In this document: positions 10,990 through 19,509 of the stretch, piece by piece | Numbering within the stretch: position 1 is the stretch's first letter | Layout: every line of letters starts with the position of its first letter | DNA from: Kocuria rhizophila DC2201 | Lineage (GTDB): Bacteria > Actinomycetota > Actinomycetes > Actinomycetales > Micrococcaceae | Reading direction: 5' to 3' | Assembly (NCBI RefSeq): GCF_000010285.1 | Contig: NC_010617.1 | Span: 1,612,001 to 1,676,000 of the forward strand | Length of the DNA stretch: 64,000 nt | Made by a program: the position numbers and the translations under genes | The notes under the pieces: model-generated | Databases searched by the model: none | Told to the model about the DNA's origin: nothing | The model's input: the letters and a program-made list of their open reading frames with translations, nothing else

Positions 10990-12285
10990 TCAGACGGAGT
11001 CGGCGCCGTGGGCGCGGCGCACCTTGACGGTGCAGCGCAGGATCGCCACCGTGCCCACGAGGGCCACGAGACCCTGGGCGGCGATCGCGGGGCGGAAGGC
11101 CTCGCCGTCGTACAGGGAGCTGGACAGCCCCGCGCCGTAGAGCAGGTCGAGCACCAGCCCCGTCACGTAGATCGCGAGCAGGGACGCCGCGAAACCGCCC
11201 ACGTTGGCGAGCCCGGTGGCGGTGCCACCCCACTGGGGCGGGTTGAACGCGCGCACCACGTCGAACGCGATCATGGACGCGGGCAGGGACAGCGCGATCA
11301 TGCAGACCGCCACGTACACCACAGCGGTGGGCGCGTGGCCGGGCCACACGAGCAGGACGAGCCACCCGGACCAGGCCACCGCGCAGCACGCGAGCACGAG
11401 CCGCGAGCGCCGCCGCGCGAACCGCGCGCTGAGCTTGCCCACCAAAGGCGCGACGGCCACGTTGAAGACCACGTAGACGGTCATCACGAGCGAGGCCTGG
11501 GCGGGGTCCAGCCCCTGTGCGTTCTGGAGGTAGGGGTAGGCCCACATCAGGGCGAAGGTGTTGCCCGCGAACTGCACCGTGAAGTGGATCCAGAAACCCA
11601 GCTGGGTGCCGGGTTCCTTCAGGGCCCGCCCCATGGAGGTCCGCACGGAGGACAGGGAGATGCTGTCGGACAGCGCCGTGACCCCCGGCGGGTGGTTGCG
11701 CAGCAGCACACCCGAGAGCACTGCCGCGAGCAGCGCGATGGCGGCCATGGCCACGAACGAGGGGACCCAGCCCGCGGCGTGCAGCAGGGCCGCGAACGGG
11801 ATCACGGAGAACAGCTGCCCCAGGTTGCCGGTCATCCCGACCACCTGGGTGAGCATGGGCACCTTGAGGGCGGAGAACCACACGGGCAGCAGGCGCATCA
11901 CGCACACGAACGTGGCCGCGTCACCCGCTCCCACCAGGATGCGCCCCACGACACCACCGGCCACCGACTGCGCCGCGGCGAGCTGCAGCTGCCCCGCCGC
12001 CATGGCCACTGCACCCACCGTGATGAGCACGCGCGGTCCGAAGCGGTCCACGAGCACCCCCACCGGGACCTGCAGCACGGCGTAGACGAGCACCTGCATC
12101 ATCGAGAACAGGGACAGGCCGGACGCGGCGGTCTGGAACCGGTCGGCGGCCTCCACGGTGGCCACCCCGAAGCTCGTGCGCTGGGCCACGGCGGAGAAGT
12201 ACGCGAACACCCCCACCGCCAGGATCAGCCACGCGGTGGGTGAGTCCTTGTGCCTGGACGGAGGGGGTGTCGACGTGCCGGTCAT
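10990..12285 (-). CDS. MFS transporter, substrate unknown
   Basis: 431 residues with about 12 hydrophobic helices. The motif-A-like loop between helices 2 and 3 reads GVLVDRFGPRVL, and PLVGKLSARFARRRSR follows helix 8. The ATG at 12285 is preceded by GGGAGG with good spacing, which rules out the 15 residues of extra upstream frame. Resemblance is to metabolite/H+ symporter MFS members, but the substrate cannot be read from sequence. The adjacent PAC2 gene ends 59 bp upstream. Confidence 0.85.
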   Translation of the reverse strand: MTGTSTPPPSRHKDSPTAWLILAVGVFAYFSAVAQRTSFGVATVEAADRFQTAASGLSLFSMMQVLVYAVLQVPVGVLVDRFGPRVLITVGAVAMAAGQLQLAAAQSVAGGVVGRILVGAGDAATFVCVMRLLPVWFSALKVPMLTQVVGMTGNLGQLFSVIPFAALLHAAGWVPSFVAMAAIALLAAVLSGVLLRNHPPGVTALSDSISLSSVRTSMGRALKEPGTQLGFWIHFTVQFAGNTFALMWAYPYLQNAQGLDPAQASLVMTVYVVFNVAVAPLVGKLSARFARRRSRLVLACCAVAWSGWLVLLVWPGHAPTAVVYVAVCMIALSLPASMIAFDVVRAFNPPQWGGTATGLANVGGFAASLLAIYVTGLVLDLLYGAGLSSSLYDGEAFRPAIAAQGLVALVGTVAILRCTVKVRRAHGADSV

Positions 12286-12344
12286 GCTGGGGGCCTCCCG
12301 CGGTGGAAATGATCGACCCGCGGGGCGCACGGTGCCCGCGGGTC

Positions 12345-13274
12345 CTAGTCCTCGTGGGCGTCCGGGTCGCTCTGGGCGGCGAGGAACGCCTCAGCCGCAG
12401 CGCCGAGGTCGTCGGCGTCGGGGAGATCGGCGTCGTCGGGCCCGGCGAGGATCGAACGGCGGGCGGACGCGTCCACCACGTCATCGTATCGCCGTTCCAT
12501 GTTCTCGATGACGGCCTGCACCTCGGGAGAGGAGCCGGCCTGCTCGTCGATCTGACGGATCACGTCCCGGGAGGCCTCGCGCAGCTCGTCCGTGGGCAGC
12601 GTTCTGCCGGTGACCGCGCTGAGGTACTCCAGGGCGGCCACCGCGGCCTGCGGCAGGTAGGACTCGGCGAGGTACTGCGGCACGTGCACGGACAGGCCCA
12701 CGTGGTCGATCCCGTTCTCCTGCAGCCGCAGCTCCAGCAGGTGGGACACCGAGGCGCTGACCTCGAACGTGGGGCGGTTGCCGTTGATGCGCGGCAACAG
12801 GTCCGCGCGGGGCCCGTGGGCGGTGACCAGCACCGGCCGGGTGTGGGGCACCGGCATGGGAATGCCGCCCACCACCGCCACCAGACTGACCTGCAGGCGC
12901 TGGGCGAGGCCCACCACCGCCGAGGCGAAGCGCTCCCACTGGGTGTCCGGCTCCGGACCCGTGAGCATCAGGAAGTGGCGGTCCAGCCCGTCCGTGACCA
13001 CGTGCAGGCTCAGCTCGGGAGCCTCCCAGTCCTCGAAGTGGTCCTGGGCGAACGTCACGCGCGGACGCCGGGAGCGGTAGTCGTAGAGCTGGTCGATGTC
13101 GAAGCGCGCCACGGTCTCGCTGGGCATGGAGTCCAGCACCACGGCCTCGATCTGCGCCGCGAGGTGCCCCGCCTCCACGTACCCCGACAGCGCGACCACC
13201 AGTGGCAGCCCGCGCAGCCGCGGATCACCCAGCAGGGCGGGGTTGCCCAGGTACAGGGCCGTGGGATCCAGCAC
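12345..13274 (-). CDS. PAC2-family protein (proteasome-assembly-chaperone-like fold)
   Basis: 309 residues. This is a standard actinobacterial PAC2 protein: LPLVVALSGYVEAGHLAAQ at residues about 23-41, GGIPMPVPHTRP in the middle, and YLPQAAVAALEYLSAVTGR. An acidic C-terminal tail (PDDADLPDADDLG) follows. Function in bacteria is unclear. Start is GTG at 13274 with GAGGAGGAAAA directly upstream. It probably shares a transcript with the MFS gene downstream. Confidence 0.85.
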   Translation of the reverse strand: MLDPTALYLGNPALLGDPRLRGLPLVVALSGYVEAGHLAAQIEAVVLDSMPSETVARFDIDQLYDYRSRRPRVTFAQDHFEDWEAPELSLHVVTDGLDRHFLMLTGPEPDTQWERFASAVVGLAQRLQVSLVAVVGGIPMPVPHTRPVLVTAHGPRADLLPRINGNRPTFEVSASVSHLLELRLQENGIDHVGLSVHVPQYLAESYLPQAAVAALEYLSAVTGRTLPTDELREASRDVIRQIDEQAGSSPEVQAVIENMERRYDDVVDASARRSILAGPDDADLPDADDLGAAAEAFLAAQSDPDAHED

Positions 13275-13397
13275 TTTTCCTCCTCGGGGACGACGACGCC
13301 GCGCCGCGCCCCCTTACCGGGGGCCCACGCGGTTCCTGGTCAGTGCAACGCCCCGCACGCCACCCGCTATTCCCCCGGCCGCCCCGGGGGCCGTGAC

Positions 13398-13403
13398 TAG
13401 GAT
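13398..13403 (+). promoter_or_regulatory. -10 hexamer TAGGAT of pepA
   Basis: TAGGAT is placed to give a leader of about 83 nt before the pepA GTG at 13493. Confidence 0.5.
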
Positions 13404-13492
13404 CGGTGTCACACCGGCGCGTCGCGCCCGGGCCCGCGGCCACCTGCACCGCGCGCCCGCCAGTTCTCAGCCAGGCGTGGAAGGACATCACA

Positions 13493-15013
13493 GTGACCAC
13501 AGCGCAAGAGATCATCACGACCCACGAGGTGCTGCTCTCCAGCACCACCAAGACCCTCGGCGACGTCCCCGCCGACGCCCTCGTGGTGGGCGTCGACCAC
13601 GACGGCGCGCTCGCGGTGACCGGCGAGGTCAAGTCCAGCGTGCGGCGTCGTCTCGATGCCCTCGCGCAGCGCGCGCAGGCCTCGGGCTCCGTCGAGAAGG
13701 TGACCGTGGTCCCCGCACCGGACGAGGTCCGTGCCGATCTCGTGGTGTTCACCGGTCTGGGCCGTGGCGAGGGCCCGCAGCGGCTCGAGAACCTGCGCCT
13801 GGCCGCGGGCTCCGCGACCCGCGCGCTGCAGGGCCGCGCTGCCACTGCCGTGGTCGCGCTGCCCGTGCTCGCCGAGGACGAGGTCCAGGCGGTCGCCGAG
13901 GGCGTCGGCCTGGGCGCGTTCGAGTACACCGTGCAGAAGACCACCGAGGACGAGCACGCGCCCCTGCGCGAGGCGTTCGTGAGCGTGCCCAAGAACCTGG
14001 CCAAGGCCGCCAAGGGTGCGCTGACCCGCGCCTCCCACGTGACCCGCGCCGTGCGCCTGACCCGCACCCTCGTGGACCTCTCCCCGGACACCGCGACCCC
14101 CGAGTTCGTCGCGGACGTGGCCGCCACCGCAGCCAAGGGCACCAGGGTGAAGGTCGAGGTGCTTGCCGAGAAGGAGCTCACCCGCGGCCAGTACGGCGGC
14201 CTGCTCGGTGTGGGCCGCGGCTCCGTGAACGGCCCGCGCCTGGTCAAGCTGCAGTGGTCCCCCGCGCGCGCCGCCAAGCACGTGGCACTCGTGGGCAAGG
14301 GCATCACGTTCGACTCGGGCGGACTCTCCCTCAAGCCCCCGGCCTCGATGATGACCATGAAGTCCGACATGGCCGGCGCCGCCGCGGTGCTGAGCACGGT
14401 GCTGGCCGCCGCCGCCCTCGAGCTGCCCGTGGCCGTGACCGGCTGGCTGTGCCTCGCCGAGAACCTGCCCTCGGGCTCCGCGACCCGTCCCGGCGACGTG
14501 CTGCGCATGCACAGCGGCCGCACGGTGGAGGTGCTCAACACGGACGCCGAGGGCCGCCTGGTGCTCGCCGACGGCCTCTGGGCCGCCGGTCAGGAGAACC
14601 CGGACCTGCTCGTGGACATCGCCACCCTCACCGGCGCGCAGATGGCCGCGCTGGGCGTGCGCACCGCGGGCATCATGGGCGACGACGCCGCCCGCGGCCT
14701 CGTGGTGGACGCCGCGGCCCGCGCGGGCGAACCCGCCTGGCCCATGCCCCTGCCCGAGCACCTGCGGCCCTCGCTGGACTCCTTCGTGGCGGACCTGAAG
14801 AACATGGGCGACAAGCACGGCGGGATGCTCGTGGCGGGGCTGTTCCTGCGCGAGTTCGTGCCCGAGACCAACGGTCGCCGCGTGCCGTGGGCCCACATCG
14901 ACATCGCCGGGCCCTCCTTCAACGAGTCGCAGCCGTGGGGCTACACCCCCAAGGAAGGAACGGGCTTCGGCGTGCGCACGATGCTCGAGCTCGCCGCCTC
15001 CTGCGCCGAGTAG
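13493..15013 (+). CDS. pepA: Leucyl aminopeptidase (M17 family)
   Basis: 506 residues. M17 cytosolic aminopeptidases release N-terminal residues using two metal ions. The metal-binding signature NTDAEGRLVLADGL is present, with the upstream lysine segment VGKGITFDSGGLSLKP. An N-terminal macro-like domain precedes the catalytic half. Start is GTG at 13493, 8 bases after GAAGGA; the additional upstream in-frame codons are not needed. It is followed by a hairpin and then lpdA. Confidence 0.93.
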   Translation: MTTAQEIITTHEVLLSSTTKTLGDVPADALVVGVDHDGALAVTGEVKSSVRRRLDALAQRAQASGSVEKVTVVPAPDEVRADLVVFTGLGRGEGPQRLENLRLAAGSATRALQGRAATAVVALPVLAEDEVQAVAEGVGLGAFEYTVQKTTEDEHAPLREAFVSVPKNLAKAAKGALTRASHVTRAVRLTRTLVDLSPDTATPEFVADVAATAAKGTRVKVEVLAEKELTRGQYGGLLGVGRGSVNGPRLVKLQWSPARAAKHVALVGKGITFDSGGLSLKPPASMMTMKSDMAGAAAVLSTVLAAAALELPVAVTGWLCLAENLPSGSATRPGDVLRMHSGRTVEVLNTDAEGRLVLADGLWAAGQENPDLLVDIATLTGAQMAALGVRTAGIMGDDAARGLVVDAAARAGEPAWPMPLPEHLRPSLDSFVADLKNMGDKHGGMLVAGLFLREFVPETNGRRVPWAHIDIAGPSFNESQPWGYTPKEGTGFGVRTMLELAASCAE

Positions 15014-15041
15014 GCACCCACCGCGTGAGGTGTGCCACGTT

Positions 15042-15081
15042 GTGGGGTCCCACCGGGTTGTAATACCTGGTGGGGCCCCAC
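15042..15081 (+). terminator. Hairpin downstream of pepA
   Basis: 13-bp arms at 15042-15054 and 15069-15081 with one G-T wobble. No T-tract follows, so termination is plausible but not certain. Confidence 0.45.
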
Positions 15082-15090
15082 GGGTGGCGT

Positions 15091-15096
15091 TAGGCT
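15091..15096 (+). promoter_or_regulatory. -10 hexamer TAGGCT upstream of lpdA
   Basis: TAGGCT is located just after the pepA hairpin and about 90 bases before the lpdA GTG. Confidence 0.5.
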
Positions 15097-15186
15097 TGAC
15101 CCCAACCGTGACCGTCCACCTCACTCCCCGGATCGGGACCCGGGCGGACGTCCGAAACCAAGAACTCGAACCCCGAGGGAGCCAAC

Positions 15187-16554
15187 GTGGCCGACAACCA
15201 ATACGACATCCTGGTCCTGGGCGGAGGATCCGCCGGGTACTCCGCCGCTCTGCGCGCCGTGCAGCTGGGCTACTCCGTGGCGCTGATCGAGAAGGAGAAG
15301 CTGGGCGGCACGTGCCTGCACTGGGGCTGCATCCCCACCAAGGCGTACCTGCACTCCGCGGAGCTCGCGGAGGGCGCCCGGGAGTCGGAGAAGTACGGCA
15401 TCAAGGCCACCCTCGAGTCCATCGACATGGGCGCGGTGCGCGACTACAAGAACAAGATCGTGCAGGGCAAGTACAAGGGCCTCACCGGTCTCATGAAGAT
15501 GCGCAAGGTCGACGTCATCCAGGGCAACGGCAAGCTCACCGGCAAGAACACCATCGACGTGGACGGCACCACCTACACCGGTGAGCACATCGTCCTGGCC
15601 ACCGGCTCCGTGTCCAAGACCATGGGCCTGGAGATCGGCGGCCGCGTGATGACCTCCACCGAGGCGCTCGAGATCGACTTCGTCCCGAAGTCCGCGATCG
15701 TCCTGGGCGGCGGCGTGATCGGCTGCGAGTTCGCCTCCATGTGGCGTTCCTTCGGCGTGGACGTCACCGTGATCGAGGGCCTGCCCCACCTGGTGGCCAA
15801 CGAGGACCCCGCGATCATCAAGACCCTCGAGCGGGAGTTCAAGAAGCGCGGCATCAAGTCCAACCTGGGCACCTTCTTCGAGAAGGTCGAGCAGAACGAC
15901 GACGGCGCCAAGGTCACCCTCGCGGACGGCAAGGAGTTCGAGGCGGACATCGTGCTCGTGGCCGTAGGCCGCGGACCGAACACCGCGGACATGGGCTTCG
16001 AGGACCAGGGCATCCCCATGGACCGCGGCTTCGTGACCCCGAACGAGCGCCTGCACACCGGCGTGGGCAACATCTACGCGATCGGCGACATCGTCCCCGG
16101 CGTGCAGCTGGCCCACCGCGGCTACCAGCAGGGCCGTTTCGTGGCGGAGGAGATCGCCGGGCTCAACCCCGTGGTGGTCCCCGACATCAACGTCCCCAAG
16201 GTCACCTTCACCGAGCCGGAGATCGCCTCCGTGGGCTACTCCCAGCCCAAGGCCGAGGAGAAGTTCGGCAAGGACAACGTGGAGACCTTCGAGTACAACC
16301 TGGCCGGCAACGGAAAGAGTTCGATCCTCGGCACCGGCGGGCTGATCAAGCTGGTCCGCGAGAAGGACGGCCCCATCGTGGGCTTCCACGCGATCGGCAC
16401 CCGCATCAGCGAGCAGATCGGCGAGGGCCAGCTGATGGTCAACTGGGAGGCCTACCCGGAGGACGTCGCCGCGTTCGTCCACGCCCACCCCACCCAGAAC
16501 GAGGCCATCGGGGAGGCCGCCATGGCTCTGGCCGGCTCCCCGCTGCACGGCTGA
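15187..16554 (+). CDS. lpdA: Dihydrolipoyl dehydrogenase (E3)
   Basis: 455 residues. This FAD/NAD flavoprotein reoxidises the dihydrolipoyl groups of the E2 encoded next door. It has the FAD-binding GGGSAGYSAALRA at the N-terminus, the redox-active disulfide in GGTCLHWGCIP (the more common version is CLNVGC), an NAD-binding GGGVIGCEFA, and the dimer-interface HAHPTQNE. Start is GTG at 15187 after GAGGGAGCC. A 15-bp hairpin separates it from sucB. Confidence 0.94.
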   Translation: MADNQYDILVLGGGSAGYSAALRAVQLGYSVALIEKEKLGGTCLHWGCIPTKAYLHSAELAEGARESEKYGIKATLESIDMGAVRDYKNKIVQGKYKGLTGLMKMRKVDVIQGNGKLTGKNTIDVDGTTYTGEHIVLATGSVSKTMGLEIGGRVMTSTEALEIDFVPKSAIVLGGGVIGCEFASMWRSFGVDVTVIEGLPHLVANEDPAIIKTLEREFKKRGIKSNLGTFFEKVEQNDDGAKVTLADGKEFEADIVLVAVGRGPNTADMGFEDQGIPMDRGFVTPNERLHTGVGNIYAIGDIVPGVQLAHRGYQQGRFVAEEIAGLNPVVVPDINVPKVTFTEPEIASVGYSQPKAEEKFGKDNVETFEYNLAGNGKSSILGTGGLIKLVREKDGPIVGFHAIGTRISEQIGEGQLMVNWEAYPEDVAAFVHAHPTQNEAIGEAAMALAGSPLHG

Positions 16555-16562
16555 TCCACCGG

Positions 16563-16595
16563 GCCGGGCGCCCGCCCTGAGGGCGGGCGCCCGGC
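16563..16595 (+). terminator. 15-bp perfect hairpin terminator after lpdA
   Basis: The arms at 16563-16577 and 16581-16595 are perfectly complementary around a three-base loop, eight bases after the lpdA stop. Confidence 0.7.
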
Positions 16596-16673
16596 GTCGC
16601 ACACCGGAACCGCCCGGGCCGGAACACGTAGAACATTTTTCGATCTTTTTTCAAGAGAGGGACGGACACGACA

Positions 16674-18899
16674 ATGTCTGAGACCGTTAACCTGCCCGCG
16701 CTGGGCGAGTCTGTCACCGAAGGAACCGTCACCCGCTGGCTCAAGCAGGTGGGCGAGGAAGTGGCCGTCGACGAGCCCCTGGTGGAGGTGTCCACGGACA
16801 AGGTGGACACCGAGGTCCCCTCCCCCGTGGCCGGTGTGATCGAGAAGATCCTGGTCGATGAGGACGAGGACGTCGAGGTCGGCGCCCCGCTGGTCGTCAT
16901 CGGCGACGGCTCCGGTGACTCCGGTTCCGACGACTCCTCCCAGGACGCCGCGGCGCAGGAGGACTCCACCGACGAGTCCCAGGACGAGGAGCAGGCCGCG
17001 GAGATCAAGACCGAACAGGCCCCGAAGGCGGACACCAAGCAGGCCTCGGGCAACTCGGTGGAGGTCACCCTGCCCGCACTGGGCGAGTCCGTGACCGAGG
17101 GCACCGTGACCCGCTGGCTCAAGCAGGTCGGCGAGAGCATCGAGGTGGACGAGCCCCTGCTCGAGGTCTCCACCGACAAGGTCGACACCGAGGTCCCCTC
17201 CCCCGTGGCCGGCACGATCCTGGAGATCAAGGTCCAGGAGGACGAGGACGCCGAGGTCGGCCAGGTTCTGGCCATCGTGGGCGACGAGTCCGCGGCGTCC
17301 TCCGATGCCGGGTCCGACTCCGACAACGGCTCCTCCGAGACCTCCGGCGAGACCAAGGCCGAGAAGGTCGAGGACGCCGCCACCGCCGCCGACTCCGGTG
17401 AGAACACCGAACAGGCCGCGGAGATCAAGACCGAACAGGCCCCGAAGGCGGACACCAAGCAGGCCTCGGGCAACTCGGTGGAGGTCACCCTGCCCGCACT
17501 GGGCGAGTCCGTGACCGAGGGCACCGTGACCCGCTGGCTCAAGCAGGTCGGCGAGAGCATCGAGGTGGACGAGCCCCTGCTCGAGGTCTCCACCGACAAG
17601 GTCGACACCGAGGTCCCCTCCCCCGTGGCCGGCACGATCCTGGAGATCAAGGTCCAGGAGGACGAGGACGCCGAGGTCGGCCAGGTTCTGGCCATCGTGG
17701 GCGACGAGTCCGCGGCGTCCTCCGATGCCGGGTCCGACTCCGACAACGGCTCCTCCGAGACCTCCGGCGAGACCAAGGCCGAGAAGGTCGAGGACGCCGC
17801 CACCGCCGCCGACTCCGGTGAGAACACCGAACAGGCCGCGGAGATCAAGACCGAACAGGCCCCGAAGGCGGACACCAAGCAGGCCTCGGGCAAGGCTGGT
17901 TCGGAGCAGTCCTCCACCGGCAACGCTGGCACGGACGTCCCGGGCTACGTGACCCCGCTGGTGCGCAAGCTGGCCCGCGAGAAGAACGTGGACCTGAGCA
18001 CCCTCACCGGCACCGGTGTGGGCGGCCGCATCCGCAAGCAGGACGTCCTCGCCGCGGCGGAGAAGTCCGAGACGTCCTCGGCACCCGCCATCCAGGACAC
18101 CGGAGCGGACATGGCCCCGGCCGTGTCCCAGCAGGGTTCTGCGAAGGCCCCCGAGGCGGCTCCGGCCCCGGACGCCAAGCGCGGCACCACCGAGAAGGCC
18201 CCGCGCATCCGCATGACGATCGCCAAGCGTATGCGCGAGTCCCTGGACGTCTCCGCCCAGCTCACCCAGGTGACCGAGGTGGACATGACCCGCGTGGCCA
18301 AGCTTCGTCAGCAGGCCAAGGACCAGTTCCAGAAGCGCGAGGGCGCCAAGCTCACGTTTATGCCCTTCTTCGCGAAGGCCGTGGCCGAGGCACTGCAGGC
18401 GCACCCCGTGCTCAACGCCACCTTCAAGGAGGAGTCGAAGGAGATCGTCTACAACTCCTCCGAGGACATCGCAATCGCCGTGGACACCCCGCGCGGTCTG
18501 CTGGTGCCGGTGGTGAAGAACGCGGGTGACCTCAACCTGGGTGGTCTGGCCAAGCAGATCGCCGAGCTGGGCGCCTCCGCCAAGGACGGCAGCATCTCGC
18601 CGGACGCCCTGGCCGGTGGCACCTTCACGATCACCAACATCGGCTCGTTCGGGGCCCTGTTCGACACCCCGATCATCAACCAGCCGCAGGTGGGCATCTT
18701 GGGCACCGGGTCGATCGTGAAGCGCCCCATGGTGGTCACGGACGCGGAGGGCAACGACACCATCGCCATCCGCCACATGTGCTACCTGTCGCTGACCTAC
18801 GACCACCGCCTGGTGGACGGCGCCGACGCCGGGCGCTTCCTGAGCACCCTCAAGAAGCGTCTCGAGGCTGGCCAGTTCGAGTCCGAGGTCGGTCTCTGA
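16674..18899 (+). CDS. sucB: Dihydrolipoamide acyltransferase E2 with three lipoyl domains
   Basis: 741 residues. This is the core of the 2-oxo acid dehydrogenase complexes. It has three N-terminal lipoyl domains with lipoylation lysines at residues 43, 169 and 309 (each in STDKVDTEVPSP). A peripheral-subunit-binding domain follows (GYVTPLVRKLAREKNVDLS, about 423-460), then the catalytic acyltransferase domain ending with the YDHRLVDG active-site motif near residue 709. Acidic Ser/Asp-rich linkers join the domains. Lipoyl domains 2 and 3 with their linkers are identical at DNA level. Actinobacterial E2s of this type usually serve both PDH and ODH; which one applies here is inferred. ATG follows GAGAGGGACGG. 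Confidence 0.95.
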   Translation: MSETVNLPALGESVTEGTVTRWLKQVGEEVAVDEPLVEVSTDKVDTEVPSPVAGVIEKILVDEDEDVEVGAPLVVIGDGSGDSGSDDSSQDAAAQEDSTDESQDEEQAAEIKTEQAPKADTKQASGNSVEVTLPALGESVTEGTVTRWLKQVGESIEVDEPLLEVSTDKVDTEVPSPVAGTILEIKVQEDEDAEVGQVLAIVGDESAASSDAGSDSDNGSSETSGETKAEKVEDAATAADSGENTEQAAEIKTEQAPKADTKQASGNSVEVTLPALGESVTEGTVTRWLKQVGESIEVDEPLLEVSTDKVDTEVPSPVAGTILEIKVQEDEDAEVGQVLAIVGDESAASSDAGSDSDNGSSETSGETKAEKVEDAATAADSGENTEQAAEIKTEQAPKADTKQASGKAGSEQSSTGNAGTDVPGYVTPLVRKLAREKNVDLSTLTGTGVGGRIRKQDVLAAAEKSETSSAPAIQDTGADMAPAVSQQGSAKAPEAAPAPDAKRGTTEKAPRIRMTIAKRMRESLDVSAQLTQVTEVDMTRVAKLRQQAKDQFQKREGAKLTFMPFFAKAVAEALQAHPVLNATFKEESKEIVYNSSEDIAIAVDTPRGLLVPVVKNAGDLNLGGLAKQIAELGASAKDGSISPDALAGGTFTITNIGSFGALFDTPIINQPQVGILGTGSIVKRPMVVTDAEGNDTIAIRHMCYLSLTYDHRLVDGADAGRFLSTLKKRLEAGQFESEVGL
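16992..17893 (+). repeat. Perfect 420-bp tandem direct repeat inside sucB
   Basis: Bases 16992-17473 are identical to 17412-17893 with a period of 420 bp (140 codons, in frame). Each unit holds one lipoyl domain and its acidic linker. Identity ends abruptly on both sides (16991 versus 17411 and 17474 versus 17894 differ). The third, N-terminal lipoyl domain is related but diverged. Confidence 0.97.
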
Positions 18900-18913
18900 G
18901 CCACCCCGCTCCG

Positions 18914-18957
18914 CCGCTGCCCGCCCGTCCCGTTCACCCGGGACCGGCGGGCAGCGG
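18914..18957 (+). terminator. Hairpin terminator after sucB
   Basis: Arms of about 18 bp with a single C-C mismatch around an eight-base loop, beginning 15 bases after the sucB stop. Confidence 0.65.
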
Positions 18958-19051
18958 TCTGTGCGCGGTCTTACGTTGACCTGGGGTGTGCGGTGTCTCA
19001 CGCGCGCCGCGTGCCGGGGCCTCCCGGGCGTTCGCCCACCCGACGGTCGGA

Positions 19052-19057
19052 TAGTCT
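19052..19057 (+). promoter_or_regulatory. -10 hexamer TAGTCT, leaderless start
   Basis: TAGTCT ends six bases before the ATG at 19064. Confidence 0.6.
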
Positions 19058-19063
19058 CGGAGC

Positions 19064-19414
19064 ATGACTTTTCTGCTGAATCTCCTCGTCTTCCTGCACA
19101 TCGTGGGTGTGGCCGTGATCGTGGGCACGTGGTTCTACACCATGAAGCGGCCCACCGTGACCGTGGCCCAGTTCTGGGCCGCCGTGCTGATGCTCGTCAC
19201 GGGTCTCGGGCTCGTGGGCATCCACGAGATGGAGGGCGACACCATCAACTACGCGAAGATCACCGTGAAGATCGTGATCCTGCTGGTGGTGCTCGTGGCC
19301 GCGTTCATCGGCATGCGCAAGACCCAGCGCAACGAGCCCGTCTCCACCGGTCTCGCCCACGCCGTGGGTGGCATGGCGCTGATCAACGCGGCCGTGGCCG
19401 TCTTCTGGCACTAG
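19064..19414 (+). CDS. Small integral membrane protein, unknown function
   Basis: 116 residues with four hydrophobic segments: about 4-25, 36-54, 66-88 and 98-116. Short loops contain conserved-looking HIVGV, GIHEMEGD and AHAVGG. I do not recognise a named family. The histidines (residues near 12, 53 and 97) in or near helices could suggest heme or metal contact, but this is speculative. Monocistronic: its own -10 lies six bases upstream of the ATG and a hairpin follows. Confidence 0.75.
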   Translation: MTFLLNLLVFLHIVGVAVIVGTWFYTMKRPTVTVAQFWAAVLMLVTGLGLVGIHEMEGDTINYAKITVKIVILLVVLVAAFIGMRKTQRNEPVSTGLAHAVGGMALINAAVAVFWH

Positions 19415-19451
19415 CCCGCGGACTCGGCGACGGCTGAGCGCCGAACCCACT

Positions 19452-19488
19452 GACCCCGGGTCCTCCTCGTCGAGGAGGACCCGGGGTC
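19452..19488. terminator. Strong hairpin terminator between convergent genes
   Basis: 18-base arms at 19452-19469 and 19471-19488 are perfectly complementary and followed by TTTCC. It probably serves both the small membrane protein and the pseudokinase gene. Confidence 0.75.
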
Positions 19489-19509
19489 TTTCCGTGGTGA
19501 CTCGCCGGC

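Noticed and set aside
16992-17893. Direct repeats considered as a CRISPR or phage-like array
   Set aside because: The unit is an in-frame lipoyl domain plus linker of a recognised E2, with no spacer structure.
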